A stretch of 45,939 bases of DNA from a virus: positions 1 to 45,939 of the IMG/VR virus record IMGVR_UViG_3300032770_000035. One strand, 5' to 3'. The notes beneath the pieces were generated by a model that was not told where the DNA came from, ran no database searches, and was given only the letters and a program-made list of their open reading frames with translations. The translations under genes were made by a program, and so were the position numbers. Below are positions 12,544-20,087 of this stretch, piece by piece; the first letter of the stretch is position 1, and each line of letters begins with the position of its first letter.

Positions 12544-13062
12544 ATGGAGACTTCACAGACTATTACTAAAGCACATGGTCAAAAAATGCTCGTTGCTGAA
12601 CGTAATGTTTTGATCGCCAAAATGCTCGACAAAATGCTGTCCGGCTACATGAGTACCAACAAGTTAGCTAAAGCTTGTGGAGTTAGTCGGGCAACCATAG
12701 ATCGCTATAGACCACTAGTTGATGACATTATCGCCAAGACTAAGCTAGATCGTAATGTTATCCGTAATTTACAGGTACAACGGACTTACACAATCATTGA
12801 ACAGTTAACCGAAGATCTGAAGTACACCAAAGACCCGAAACAACGATCCATGATCTATGGAAGCATTTATAAGTTTTCTAGTCACTTAGCACTGATCACC
12901 GGATTAAATATTGAGACGCATGTCAATATAGATCCCACTAAGCTAGTCATTATTAGACCAGCCAAAAAGAAAGACGATAGAGTATCAATCAATGATGTTA
13001 ACCCAGTCATTGATGCTGTTGACAATAAACTCAATTCAGCGGATAATAAAGAGGAGTCTTAA
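12544..13062 (+). CDS. Probable terminase small subunit (HTH protein)
   Basis: 172 residues. A helix-turn-helix lies at about 38-60 (MSTNKLAKACGVSRATIDRY). It is followed by a helical middle (IEQLTEDLKYTKDPKQRSMI) and a segment HLALITGLNIETHVNID, close to the C-terminal part of phage small terminases (HLAxxxGLN...HVNV). A disordered, acidic tail follows. Small terminases bind the packaging site and load the large subunit. The large subunit is 16 kb away, which is unusual, so a transcription regulator is the alternative. The start is leaderless. Confidence 0.55.
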   Translation: METSQTITKAHGQKMLVAERNVLIAKMLDKMLSGYMSTNKLAKACGVSRATIDRYRPLVDDIIAKTKLDRNVIRNLQVQRTYTIIEQLTEDLKYTKDPKQRSMIYGSIYKFSSHLALITGLNIETHVNIDPTKLVIIRPAKKKDDRVSINDVNPVIDAVDNKLNSADNKEES

Positions 13063-13374
13063 ACAGACTAGTACCTTGTCTCTATCATACCAAACCATAA
13101 ATTAGCTCGAACCTCAGTTACCCGACTGGGGTTCATTTAATTCAGGGCGCGGGATAAGACAGAGTTAACAAGATTAGAGTTAGTTATTCTCTTATTTATT
13201 ACTAAACACTTACTAGCAACACAGCATGGCAAGCACTTAAAAATGGCTAGCACACGCAGCTCGCGCAAAGCCTAAAATAGTCTTACATTATACCACTATC
13301 TGTTAATTTGATCTGATTGGCTTATAAATGACGCACGTAGGAGCCCTGTGAGCCGTTTTAAGGCGGCGAGTTGA
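13063..13374. other. Gene-free stretch with one stem-loop
   Basis: No convincing gene on either strand. A 10-bp stem GAACCTCAGT / ACTGGGGTTC with a six-base loop (13109-13134) lies just after the 12544 gene. It could end its transcript, although the T run after it is weak. The rest contains no repeat or promoter that I can defend. Confidence 0.5.
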
Positions 13375-13510
13375 TATAATGTACATGTTATGTACAGTAC
13401 AGTACGTCGCACAAGGTATATTTTGCGACCTATGTACAGCTCACCCCTGTTATGTACTGTACTCTACTGTACGGTATAGTATGTACATGTGTACTGTACG
13501 GTATGTTATC
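13375..13510. promoter_or_regulatory. GTAC-rich operator array with promoter
   Basis: An extended -10 (TGATATAAT, ending 13380) is followed by a dense set of GTAC palindromes: TGTACAGTACAGTACG, TGTACTGTAC, and two exact copies of TACTGTACGGTAT (13465-13477 and 13492-13504). The same words overlap the promoter of the next gene at 13726-13762. This looks like a multi-site operator for one regulator. Confidence 0.6.
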
Positions 13511-13725
13511 TCACATAAGGTATGTATCAAGAGCCTTATAAGGTTTAATCATGCACATAAATAAGGCGCTTAACCTAAGGCGGGGGTGTTTTTGCGGGGG
13601 CGGTATAACCCGGTCCCGGTGGAGCGGTGCGTCAGATCCTAGCACGAACGTAGCGCGTGGAAAATTTTTCCTAATGCTCCCCCCTAGAGAAACCCAGCTA
13701 AAAATCATTAGCCCCCAAAGCATGC

Positions 13726-13753
13726 TTGACCGTACCGTACTGTACTGTATAAT
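13726..13753 (+). promoter_or_regulatory. Promoter buried in GTAC operator, leaderless start
   Basis: TTGACC (13726-13731), a 16-nt spacer made of CGTACTGTACTG repeats, and TATAAT (13748-13753). The ATG follows seven bases later at 13761, and GTACGGTAT (13754-13762) covers the start site. A protein bound to the GTAC words would cover this promoter. Confidence 0.7.
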
Positions 13754-13760
13754 GTACGGT

Positions 13761-14036
13761 ATGCCACAAGTAACTGTATTTATTAGGGACATTGATCTTC
13801 CTGCCTGGAAGAAGATTGATAAGAAATCTGCCTGGATGCACGAGCATTTGACTGGTGCGGCTCAGGAAATAGTAAAAATGGACAAGCTGATAGCCAAGCC
13901 AAAGGATGTAGAGAAGATGGTGGCAAATTTGCCGAAGTCTGATCCTGCTCCGGAGGTTAAGGGCAAATTATGCGTTCATGGAAATATTAAGGGCAAATGT
14001 TTATTTAAGGGCTGCCCGTTTAATACGAGGTTTTAG
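13761..14036 (+). CDS. Ribbon-helix-helix-like regulator with zinc tail
   Basis: 91 residues from ATG 13761; the upstream in-frame extension to 13551 crosses the promoter and is rejected. The N-terminus QVTVFIRDIDLPAWKKIDKK continuing SAWMHEHL matches the strand-helix-helix plan of RHH DNA-binding proteins (TVxIRDxDxxxWKxI.KSxxIHxxL). The C-terminus has C71, H73, C80 and C85, a possible zinc site. The gene lacks a Shine-Dalgarno and starts seven bases after the -10 box. Because GTAC-rich palindromes overlap its own promoter, I infer it is an autoregulator. This is not proven by the sequence. Confidence 0.55.
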   Translation: MPQVTVFIRDIDLPAWKKIDKKSAWMHEHLTGAAQEIVKMDKLIAKPKDVEKMVANLPKSDPAPEVKGKLCVHGNIKGKCLFKGCPFNTRF

Positions 14037-14261
14037 ATGACGACAGTTACATGTGATGGTTGTGGCAAGAAGATAGATAGGGCTCATGATTTTATGGGTA
14101 ATATCTCGGACTTTGGGTTGGTTGATGCTTGTGATAGTTGTTACGATAAGCTCAAAAATAAGGGTAATGCAGAGCTGGAGGCTTTTGATAAGGAAGCCGG
14201 GGCTGCCCGGCAGAAGAAAATTGATTCTATAGTTAAAGCTCTGCAGTATAGAGTGGTGTAA
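14037..14261 (+). CDS. Small zinc-ribbon protein
   Basis: 74 residues. CDGC near the N-terminus and CDSC about 28 residues later form a four-cysteine zinc ribbon; the C-terminal half is a charged helix. Its ATG overlaps the upstream stop (TAGATG), so it is co-translated with the RHH-like protein. Role unknown, possibly nucleic-acid or protein binding. Confidence 0.6.
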   Translation: MTTVTCDGCGKKIDRAHDFMGNISDFGLVDACDSCYDKLKNKGNAELEAFDKEAGAARQKKIDSIVKALQYRVV

Positions 14262-14269
14262 GGAGAGAT

Positions 14270-14506
14270 ATGGGTAGAATAATTATAAACATTTTAGATG
14301 ATGATATTGATGATTTACTGGCGGTTGAGCGGGTCTACCAGGTCATTAGTGGTGGCAAGGTATCTGGTAACTTAGTGGGTGAGAGCCGAGAGAGTTATTG
14401 TTACGGCACAGTATTCACTGATGAAGAAGTATTTACTGACAAGCCACGCAAAAGGTCGCCTAACACCTACACCTTTTACATCAAAAAACGCACCCCAAAG
14501 GCTTAA
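14270..14506 (+). CDS. Small protein, unknown
   Basis: 78 residues with a good AAGGAGAG site. The start is acidic (ILDDDIDDLLAVERVYQVIS) and the end basic (KPRKRSPNTYTFYIKKRTPK). No membrane segment or known domain. Third gene of the small plus-strand cluster. Confidence 0.55.
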   Translation: MGRIIINILDDDIDDLLAVERVYQVISGGKVSGNLVGESRESYCYGTVFTDEEVFTDKPRKRSPNTYTFYIKKRTPKA

Positions 14507-14526
14507 CTACATAAAGAGCAGTAAAT

Positions 14527-14718
14527 ATGATTGCAACTAAAGAACCACACGTACATAAATTCAAGCCCAAGCGGACTAAGGTACTGCTACATAAATACGA
14601 GAATATTGAGGGCAAACCCGAAGACGTGGCTCTAACTGGCTATGACGTGCTTAAACAATTTGTGTGTGATTGCGGGAAGACAGAAACCTACGACCTAATC
14701 CGCACTCTAACTACATAA
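14527..14718 (+). CDS. Small protein, possible zinc binding
   Basis: 63 residues; a basic N-terminal half (HKFKPKRTKVLLHKYEN) and FVCDCGKTETYDLIRT near the end, where a CxC could pair with the N-terminal histidines to bind metal. Family not recognised. Confidence 0.5.
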   Translation: MIATKEPHVHKFKPKRTKVLLHKYENIEGKPEDVALTGYDVLKQFVCDCGKTETYDLIRTLTT

Positions 14719-14726
14719 AGAGCTAT

Positions 14727-14734
14727 GGTATAGT
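14727..14734 (+). promoter_or_regulatory. -10 box for a leaderless gene
   Basis: GGTATAGT: TATAGT at 14729-14734 preceded by TGG (extended -10), six bases before the ATG at 14741, which has no Shine-Dalgarno. Confidence 0.5.
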
Positions 14735-14740
14735 TAAGCT

Positions 14741-14923
14741 ATGCCTTATGTATCTAAAAAGCAGGAAGCCTGGGCGCACACTGCTGCCGCCAAGAAAGCT
14801 GGTTTTCCGACTGCCGAGTTCGATAAAGCTTCTAAGGGGTTGAAGTTGCCCGTTCGCTCTGGGACTGTTAAGCAGCAGGTCCAGCGAGCTCATAAGAAAG
14901 TCAAAAAAGGGCTTGCAAAATAA
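14741..14923 (+). CDS. Small basic protein MPxVSKKQ family
   Basis: 60 residues, Lys/Ala-rich. It opens MPYVSKKQEAWAHTAAAKKA and ends in a basic helix (QQVQRAHKKVKKGLAK). The MPxxSKxQ start is common to small basic phage and bacterial proteins of unknown role. It probably comes from a leaderless mRNA. Confidence 0.6.
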   Translation: MPYVSKKQEAWAHTAAAKKAGFPTAEFDKASKGLKLPVRSGTVKQQVQRAHKKVKKGLAK

Positions 14924-14940
14924 AAAAGCCTAGCTATATT
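14913..14940 (+). promoter_or_regulatory. Promoter of first Ser-Pro repeat gene, leaderless
   Basis: TTGCAA (14913-14918), a 16-nt spacer and TATATT (14935-14940). The ATG at 14948 follows after seven bases without a Shine-Dalgarno. Confidence 0.55.
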
Positions 14941-14947
14941 CGGTAGT

Positions 14948-15760
14948 ATGTCAGGCTTTCCTAATAACGGACCCAATGCTTTAACGATCAACGATCTGAT
15001 GTATGATTATTACCAGCAGCAGCTTTATTCAAAGAGTCCCAGTATTTCTCCGAGTTCGAGTGCTTCGCCGAGTATTTCGCCATCTGCATCACTTAGTCCA
15101 AGCACTTCGCTCAGTCCAAGTCACTCGATGAGTCCTAGCAGTAGCATAAGTTCTTCGGTTAGCCCTAGTCAGAGTGCTTCGCCCAGTTCTTCACGCAGTC
15201 CAAGTAGCTCGATGAGCCCAAGTTCGAGTGTGTCCCCATCGATCTCACCAAGTCACTCGCTTAGTCCATCTGCCTCTGTTTCTCCGTCGATTAGCCCATC
15301 TGCCAGTATTAGTCCAAGTGCCAGCGTTAGTCCCTCGGCTAGTCGCTCGCCGAGCTCTAGTAGCAGTCCCAGTATCTCGCCATCTAGCTCATATAGCCCG
15401 AGCTCATCAATTTCTCGCAGTTTATCTCCCAGCGCTTCAATCTCGCCTTCAAATTCAAGGAGTCCATCTGCTTCAATGTCGCCTAGCGCCAGTGGCAGTC
15501 CATCGGCTAGTCAAAGTCCGTCGGCTAGCTCGAGTCTTAGCCAGAGTCCCAGTGCCAGTCAGAGTCCTAGTGCTTCACAAAGTCCAAGCTCATCGGCTTC
15601 CAAGAGTCAATCGCCTAGTTCTAGTATTAGCCCCAGTATCTCACCCAGCTCCAGCTCCTCGGCTTCTAAGAGCCCAAGTTCGTCTATTAGTCCAAGTTCG
15701 TCTCTTAGCCCGAGTCATTCGTTATCTCCAAGCTCTAGTCCAAGTCCTAGCGCACAATAG
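14948..15760 (+). CDS. Mucin-like Ser-Pro repeat protein 1
   Basis: 270 residues. A short N-terminus (MSGFPNNGPNALTINDLMYD, then YYQQQLY) is followed from residue 29 to the end by hexapeptides SPSxSx, where x is A, S, I, V, L, R, Q, H or Y. Roughly half of the residues are Ser. It ends SPSSSPSPSAQ, the cap that also closes repeat blocks in the two longer proteins. There is no signal peptide and no folded domain beyond the head, so it is an extended rod or stalk. Directly downstream lies the glycosyltransferase operon. I infer an O-glycosylated virion stalk or decoration. Confidence 0.7.
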   Translation: MSGFPNNGPNALTINDLMYDYYQQQLYSKSPSISPSSSASPSISPSASLSPSTSLSPSHSMSPSSSISSSVSPSQSASPSSSRSPSSSMSPSSSVSPSISPSHSLSPSASVSPSISPSASISPSASVSPSASRSPSSSSSPSISPSSSYSPSSSISRSLSPSASISPSNSRSPSASMSPSASGSPSASQSPSASSSLSQSPSASQSPSASQSPSSSASKSQSPSSSISPSISPSSSSSASKSPSSSISPSSSLSPSHSLSPSSSPSPSAQ

Positions 15761-15781
15761 GTTTGGTATATTGTCAAGGTA

Positions 15782-15810
15782 TTGCTTTATATAGTTAGTT
15801 TACTTATACT
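15782..15810 (+). promoter_or_regulatory. Promoter of the glycosylation operon, leaderless
   Basis: TTGCTT (15782-15787), a 17-nt spacer and TATACT (15805-15810), then six bases to the ATG at 15817. The genes to 22258 overlap or abut, so this promoter could serve the whole operon. Confidence 0.55.
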
Positions 15811-15816
15811 TTAAGC

Positions 15817-16779
15817 ATGTACGATTTGACTGTTGTTATACCGTCTCGCTCAGACCAATACTTACAAAAAACAGTCGATGATTTATTTGCTAAAGCTAGT
15901 AAAAGAGTTGAAGTTATTGTGGTTTATGATGGTCGCTGGGCTAACCCGATTCTTAGAGATAATCCTAACTTGGTTCAGGTCCATCAGGGCGAGGTTCATA
16001 ACAATCCAGGCATGCGTGCGGCTATCAACGCCGGTATGAAGTTAGCCCGGGGCAAGTATGTTATGAAGATCGATGAGCAGTGCATGGTGGATCACGGTTA
16101 TGACGCTAAGCTGATGGCTGATTGTGAGGATGATTGGGTAGTTATCCCTCGTCGCTGGAGGCTAGAGCCGGAGACTTGGACTCTGACCCGGGATTCTGAG
16201 GGTGATAAGCGTCCGCCGGTTGATTATATGCAAGTCGATTATCCCTACCAGCGCCCTTATGATAAGACCTGTGGACTGCATGGCGGCGAGTGGCGTCAAA
16301 GATACTATGATCGGGCTGATATTTTGATAGATGATACCCCGACAATGCAGGGATCATGCTATTTTATGACCAAAGACTATTGGTTTAAACTATTTCATCC
16401 GCTTGATGATATAAACTACGGGACGTTTACACAAGAAGCGCAAGAAATTAGCATGAAAGCTTGGTTTTCCGGCGGTAAGGTCAAGGTTAACAAGAATACT
16501 TGGTACGCTCACTGGCATAAAGGTTCTAAGGGTAAGGGTTATGGCTTTTCTAATGAACAATACAAGCGGCATTTGGAAGGCACTGAGCGTGGACGACTGT
16601 ATTGTATCGATTACTGGATGAACACCAAGGACTTTAAGCACGATTTTGTCTGGTTTGTTAATGAAAAGTTTCCAGACATGGAAGGCTGGGAGAATTGGCA
16701 GGAAAGGATTTTGATAGATAGACAAAAGGATTTTTCGGCGACATATAAAGAGACTGGGTATGTGCCGGTATGGTCGTAG
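15817..16779 (+). CDS. GT2/GALNT-like glycosyltransferase 1
   Basis: 320 residues, GT-A fold. The N-terminus YDLTVVIPSRSD starts the nucleotide-sugar fold, VYDGRW follows, and the metal or sugar motif sits at D86-E-Q (VMKIDEQCMV). Later MQGSCYFMTKDYWF and QEISMKAWFSGG...NTWYAHWHK (E210, W216, GG219-220, H232) line up with the Gal/GalNAc-T motif of mucin-type GalNAc-transferases. It is paralogous to the N-terminal half of the protein at 20699. Predicted to move a sugar from a nucleotide donor onto Ser/Thr or onto a glycan of the neighbouring repeat proteins. Cytosolic, no TM. Leaderless start. Confidence 0.8.
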   Translation: MYDLTVVIPSRSDQYLQKTVDDLFAKASKRVEVIVVYDGRWANPILRDNPNLVQVHQGEVHNNPGMRAAINAGMKLARGKYVMKIDEQCMVDHGYDAKLMADCEDDWVVIPRRWRLEPETWTLTRDSEGDKRPPVDYMQVDYPYQRPYDKTCGLHGGEWRQRYYDRADILIDDTPTMQGSCYFMTKDYWFKLFHPLDDINYGTFTQEAQEISMKAWFSGGKVKVNKNTWYAHWHKGSKGKGYGFSNEQYKRHLEGTERGRLYCIDYWMNTKDFKHDFVWFVNEKFPDMEGWENWQERILIDRQKDFSATYKETGYVPVWS

Positions 16780-17249
16780 GAAGTGGTGATATTGCCTCGG
16801 TTTTACCTGATAGAAGTGATTTGATCTTCTTTGCCAGTGGGGTTAGCAATTCGGCTGAGACTAGAAATAGTGAGTATAATCGAGAGCTGGCACTGCTAGC
16901 CCGTCAAGACCGGACTAAGCGGATTGTTTATTTTAGTTCGTTGTCTGTTTTTTATAGTGATACTAAATACGCTAATCATAAACGGGCGATGGAGGATACG
17001 CTTAAGAAGTTCTACCCTCGTTATTGCATTGTCCGGATCGGTAATATTGACTGGGGTAAAAACCCTAATACGCTGATAAACTATTTGCGAGCTCATCCGG
17101 AGGCTGAAATTCGTGATGAATGGCGTTATGTGGTTGATAAGGATGAGTTTTTACATTGGATCAATTTAATACCTAACTGGAACGTGGAAATTAACATTCC
17201 GGGTAAACGGATGAAAGTCAGAGAGATTTATGAAAGATATTGTCAGTAA
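16770..17249 (+). CDS. Compact SDR, nucleotide-sugar epimerase/dehydratase-like
   Basis: 159 residues, about half the usual length of extended SDRs. It keeps a Gly-rich start (VVGSGDIAS), a Ser pair (VYFSSLSVF), the YxxxK dyad in KYANHK, and the later substrate-side segment YCIVRIGNIDWG. Family members convert nucleotide sugars (epimerases, dehydratases, reductases). The shortened N-terminus and C-terminus could mean a specialised or weakened enzyme. It overlaps the glycosyltransferase gene by ten bases and the next gene by 20, so it is co-translated with sugar-transfer enzymes. Confidence 0.65.
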   Translation: MVVGSGDIASVLPDRSDLIFFASGVSNSAETRNSEYNRELALLARQDRTKRIVYFSSLSVFYSDTKYANHKRAMEDTLKKFYPRYCIVRIGNIDWGKNPNTLINYLRAHPEAEIRDEWRYVVDKDEFLHWINLIPNWNVEINIPGKRMKVREIYERYCQ

Positions 17250-17763
17250 GGACCGTAATGAGCTGGCTCAGTTATTCAGTGGTGTCGGTGTTGAGGTCGG
17301 GGTGGCTGAGGGCGAGTTTGCCGAGACTATTCTGCAACTTGGTAAGGTTAGTAAACTCTATGGAGTCGATCCATTTAAGCCATTAGAGGGTTATAGGGAT
17401 TATGTTTTTGAAAAGACCTTTCAGCGATTATATGACACGACAATGCGGACCTTGATGCCCTATACCAACTGGATGCTGATTCAAGAGACTAGCATGGAAG
17501 CGGTTAAGCATTTTGATGATAACTCACTAGATTTTGTTTATATAGATGCTGATCATAGCTATGAGCATGTTCTTCAGGATATTACTGAGTGGGCTAAGAA
17601 GGTTAAGCCTGGTGGCATTGTCTCCGGTGATGATTACGTCCGGCGCAAGGGGCAGGATCAATATTATAACGTGGTCGATGCCGTTGATAAGTATGTGGCT
17701 GACAATAATCTGGATTTGACGATTTATGGTAACGGGCGGTCTAATTGGATGTTTATCAAGTGA
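17230..17763 (+). CDS. Class I SAM methyltransferase (Methyltransf_24-like)
   Basis: 177 residues. Motif I is VGVEVGVAEGEF, the post-I acidic residue is in LYGVDPF, and the motif IV region FVYIDADHSYEHVLQDI with KPGGIVSGDDY is the signature of Methyltransf_24 enzymes, which include sugar and macrolide O-methyltransferases. Given neighbours on both sides, the likely acceptor is a sugar hydroxyl of the phage glycan. It ends with a GTGA overlap with the next gene. Confidence 0.75.
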   Translation: MKDIVSKDRNELAQLFSGVGVEVGVAEGEFAETILQLGKVSKLYGVDPFKPLEGYRDYVFEKTFQRLYDTTMRTLMPYTNWMLIQETSMEAVKHFDDNSLDFVYIDADHSYEHVLQDITEWAKKVKPGGIVSGDDYVRRKGQDQYYNVVDAVDKYVADNNLDLTIYGNGRSNWMFIK

Positions 17764-18410
17764 AAACTATAATCTTGACAGCTATTTTGGGTGACATTGA
17801 GGACAAGCTGATTGACCCGGTTGAGCAGGATATTACGGTTGACTTCCACCGGTTTACTGATAAAGACTTTCCACCGATTGTTGGTTTAACGCCAAGATTA
17901 CAATATCGGATTCCTAAAACTCACGGCTGGCAGATGAAGCCGGGCTATGATTTCTATATCTGGTTGGATGGCATTACCTCTTTTAAGCGTTCGGACTCGG
18001 CTCGCTGGTATCTAGAACAGTTAGGTAAGAACGATATTGCCCTGTTTCATCATCCGCAGCGTCACACTATTCGCCGGGAAATGGCGCATGTCGAAGATCA
18101 CTTGCAAAAGGGTAAACCATATATTACGCCTCGTTACAAAGGTGGACTGCATAAAGAACAAACTGAGGAGATCTTGGGTGATCCGGATTATATTGATGAC
18201 AAGCTGTGGGCTAGTACAACTTTTATCTACCGAAATAACGAAAAAGTTCAGGCTATGATGAAAGAATGGCTTTACACCAGTGTAAGGTATTTCTCGGTTG
18301 ATCAACTGTCTTTACCTTACCTGTTATGGAAACATAAGCTGAAAGTTAAAGATTTTGACGAGCCGATTTATAAGACGGGCTATATGTCTTTAGTGAGTCA
18401 CCATAAATGA
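17760..18410 (+). CDS. TOD1/MUCI70-like glycosyltransferase (DUF616)
   Basis: 216 residues from GTG 17760 (GTGA overlap); an earlier frame start at 17745 lacks support. KTIILTAILGDIED opens a GT-A-like fold. YDFYIWLDGITSFKR places the metal-binding Asp, and DIALFHHPQRHTIRREMAHV continues the pattern of the TOD1/MUCI70 family (DUF616), whose plant members act in cell-wall glycan synthesis. FSVDQLSLPYLLWKH at the C-terminus is also typical. Sugar and acceptor unknown. Confidence 0.7.
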   Translation: MKTIILTAILGDIEDKLIDPVEQDITVDFHRFTDKDFPPIVGLTPRLQYRIPKTHGWQMKPGYDFYIWLDGITSFKRSDSARWYLEQLGKNDIALFHHPQRHTIRREMAHVEDHLQKGKPYITPRYKGGLHKEQTEEILGDPDYIDDKLWASTTFIYRNNEKVQAMMKEWLYTSVRYFSVDQLSLPYLLWKHKLKVKDFDEPIYKTGYMSLVSHHK

Positions 18411-18556
18411 AAAAAGTAACTGAAAATAATATTATGGATCTATTATTAAATATTTTAGTAATGATGTTGCATGATAGTGGTAGTGATGAACTTGAGATTG
18501 ACGAATATCACCATAATGGTAAAACTTATTATATTCAAATAAAGGAGTTGAAATGA
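18407..18556 (+). CDS. 49-residue small protein in glycosylation operon
   Basis: ATG 18407 overlaps the upstream stop (ATGA), and its TGA overlaps the ATG of the next gene. It reads MKKVTENNIMDLLLNILVMM and continues with an acidic stretch DSGSDELEIDEYHHNGK. The AAAGGAG for the next gene lies in its 3' end. Perfect coupling supports a real gene; no function seen. Confidence 0.55.
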   Translation: MKKVTENNIMDLLLNILVMMLHDSGSDELEIDEYHHNGKTYYIQIKELK

Positions 18557-19413
18557 TTGCTGTAGTTATCCCAACGATTAGACCAGAATCCATGAAAAAG
18601 TTTATGGAAACCTGGCAACCTCTTTTTGATAAGCACCGAGCTAAGGTTATCATTGTGCGTGATGGCAAGAAGCCGACTGTTAACGGTATCTCTTTAAAAC
18701 AGGTGATGGGTAGGCATGCTGATGCGATTGTTAATTTTAATGGTGGAGTCCGCAATCTAGGCTTTGCTTACGTGGCTAAGTATTTGCCAGGCTATGATTA
18801 CGTTTTAACTTTAGATGATGACACTAGACCAGTTGGTGATCCGATTCAAGACCATCTGGATATTCTTAACCAGCGAGTGCCGATTAGCTGGATGTCAACT
18901 GCTTCTGAATATATGCGCGGTTTTCCTTACTTGGTGCGAGATGAGGCTGAAGTAGTTCTGTCTCACGGTGTTTGGGAAGGTGTAGCTGACTGGGACGCGC
19001 CGACACAGTTAGTCAAAGGCAGCCATCGTCCAGTGGAATTTCCGAAAGCACCTGTGCCTAAAGGCATTTATTTTCCAATGTGCATTATGAATGTCATGTT
19101 TAAGAGTAAAATGTTGCCTTGGATGTATCAAGCTCCGCCAGCACCAGAAATGCACATCGGTAGAACTGATGATATTTACTGTGGAATCTTGGCTAAAAGG
19201 TATATAGATGAGCAGGGGTTTGCGGCTGTGACTGGTTATGCGAGAGTTCATCATGAGCGTGAAAGTAATGTTTATAAGAATCTTGATGCCGAGGCTAGAA
19301 CTATTGCTCTAATGGAGGGTTTTTGGCAGGGTGATGAATCTGACCCTTACTTTAAAATTTACAGGGATAAGCTTAAGATTTGGCAGGAGTATATAGAGTC
19401 ATGTCGGATCTGA
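18553..19413 (+). CDS. RGP/UDP-arabinopyranose mutase-like protein (GT75)
   Basis: 286 residues. VVIPTIRPESMKKF and LTLDDDTRP (DDD 88-90) give the donor site. DWDAPTQLVKG, then GIYFPMCIMNVMF (172-184) and IGRTDDIYCG (202-211) match, in order, the DYDAPTQLVKP, GTLFPMCGMNLAF and IGRYDDMWAG blocks of plant reversibly glycosylated polypeptides. Those interconvert UDP-arabinopyranose and UDP-arabinofuranose and glycosylate themselves. It is somewhat shorter than plant members (about 350). It probably supplies a furanose or other activated pentose for the island's transferases, or transfers it. Coupled by ATGA to its neighbour. Confidence 0.8.
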   Translation: MIAVVIPTIRPESMKKFMETWQPLFDKHRAKVIIVRDGKKPTVNGISLKQVMGRHADAIVNFNGGVRNLGFAYVAKYLPGYDYVLTLDDDTRPVGDPIQDHLDILNQRVPISWMSTASEYMRGFPYLVRDEAEVVLSHGVWEGVADWDAPTQLVKGSHRPVEFPKAPVPKGIYFPMCIMNVMFKSKMLPWMYQAPPAPEMHIGRTDDIYCGILAKRYIDEQGFAAVTGYARVHHERESNVYKNLDAEARTIALMEGFWQGDESDPYFKIYRDKLKIWQEYIESCRI

Positions 19414-20087
19414 CAGTCATTTTCCTGACAGCTAATTTGCTGCCTAAAGACTTTGCTGAGTATCAGTTTGATACGTTAATAAAGGCGATTGATGGTCATA
19501 AGTTATTAACAGTCGGGCGTGATCCGGCTCAAGAGTGGGATATTTTGGATACTGAACCAAAGTCTCATCTTAATATGTATCGACAATTACTAGCGGCTTG
19601 TAAGCTGGTGACTACACCATATATAGCGACAGCCGAGGACGATGTGCTTTACTCATCGGATCACTTTAGTTTTTACCGTCCACCGCTTGATACGGTAGCT
19701 TATGATATGTCTCGCTGGTCACTTTATACTTGGACACCGATTTATTCACTTAAACAGCGAATTAGTAACTGTACGCTAATAGCGCCACGTGAACAGTATA
19801 TTAAGGCGCTAGAAGAACGATTAGCTAAAATGAGTGACGACAGACCGGAGCTTATTAGCGAAGTTGGACGTTATGAAAAGAATCTAGGTGTTAGTCCGCA
19901 GAAAATTGAAAAGGTTTACTCGCCAGTTCCGGTAGTACAATTAAACCATCCTGATAGCACTGATGAGGTAGCTAGGACTCAACGGAAGCGGTTAGGTCAA
20001 ATTAAAGCCTATGACATCCCAGTTTGGGGCAAGGCACAAGATATTTTATGGAGGTACAATGGAAAATCAGCCTACAGTCGAGATTAA
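19401..20087 (+). CDS. Glycosyltransferase-like protein with AEDDVLY motif
   Basis: 228 residues from ATG 19401, with GGAG upstream. SDLTVIFLTANLLPKDFAEY begins a GT-A-like fold, and YIATAEDDVLYSSDHFSFY (EDD at 79-81) gives the metal and donor site. The same motif recurs as CEHDVLYHQSHFEF in the second domain of the protein at 20699, so the two domains are probably homologous. No TM segment. It overlaps the RGP-like gene by 13 bases. Donor and acceptor cannot be told. Confidence 0.65.
   Translation: MSDLTVIFLTANLLPKDFAEYQFDTLIKAIDGHKLLTVGRDPAQEWDILDTEPKSHLNMYRQLLAACKLVTTPYIATAEDDVLYSSDHFSFYRPPLDTVAYDMSRWSLYTWTPIYSLKQRISNCTLIAPREQYIKALEERLAKMSDDRPELISEVGRYEKNLGVSPQKIEKVYSPVPVVQLNHPDSTDEVARTQRKRLGQIKAYDIPVWGKAQDILWRYNGKSAYSRD

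Noticed and set aside
13109-13134. tRNA arm in the stem-loop after the 12544 gene
   Set aside because: The stem is ten pairs with no cloverleaf, no anticodon arm and no CCA context.
13379-13564. 61-codon frame over the GTAC array
   Set aside because: Its Cys/Tyr/Val composition comes from repeated GTAC/TGTA words. It has no Shine-Dalgarno and lies on the operator array.
13551-13760. N-terminal extension of the RHH-like gene to 13551
   Set aside because: It runs through the -35/-10 promoter and operators, and the extension looks unlike protein. The leaderless ATG at 13761 is better.
15228-15794. 188-codon plus-strand frame overlapping the first repeat gene
   Set aside because: Shifted reading of the same repeat DNA (Arg/Leu/Ala/His-rich), with no ribosome site. 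The SPSxSx frame has the promoter and matches two sister proteins.
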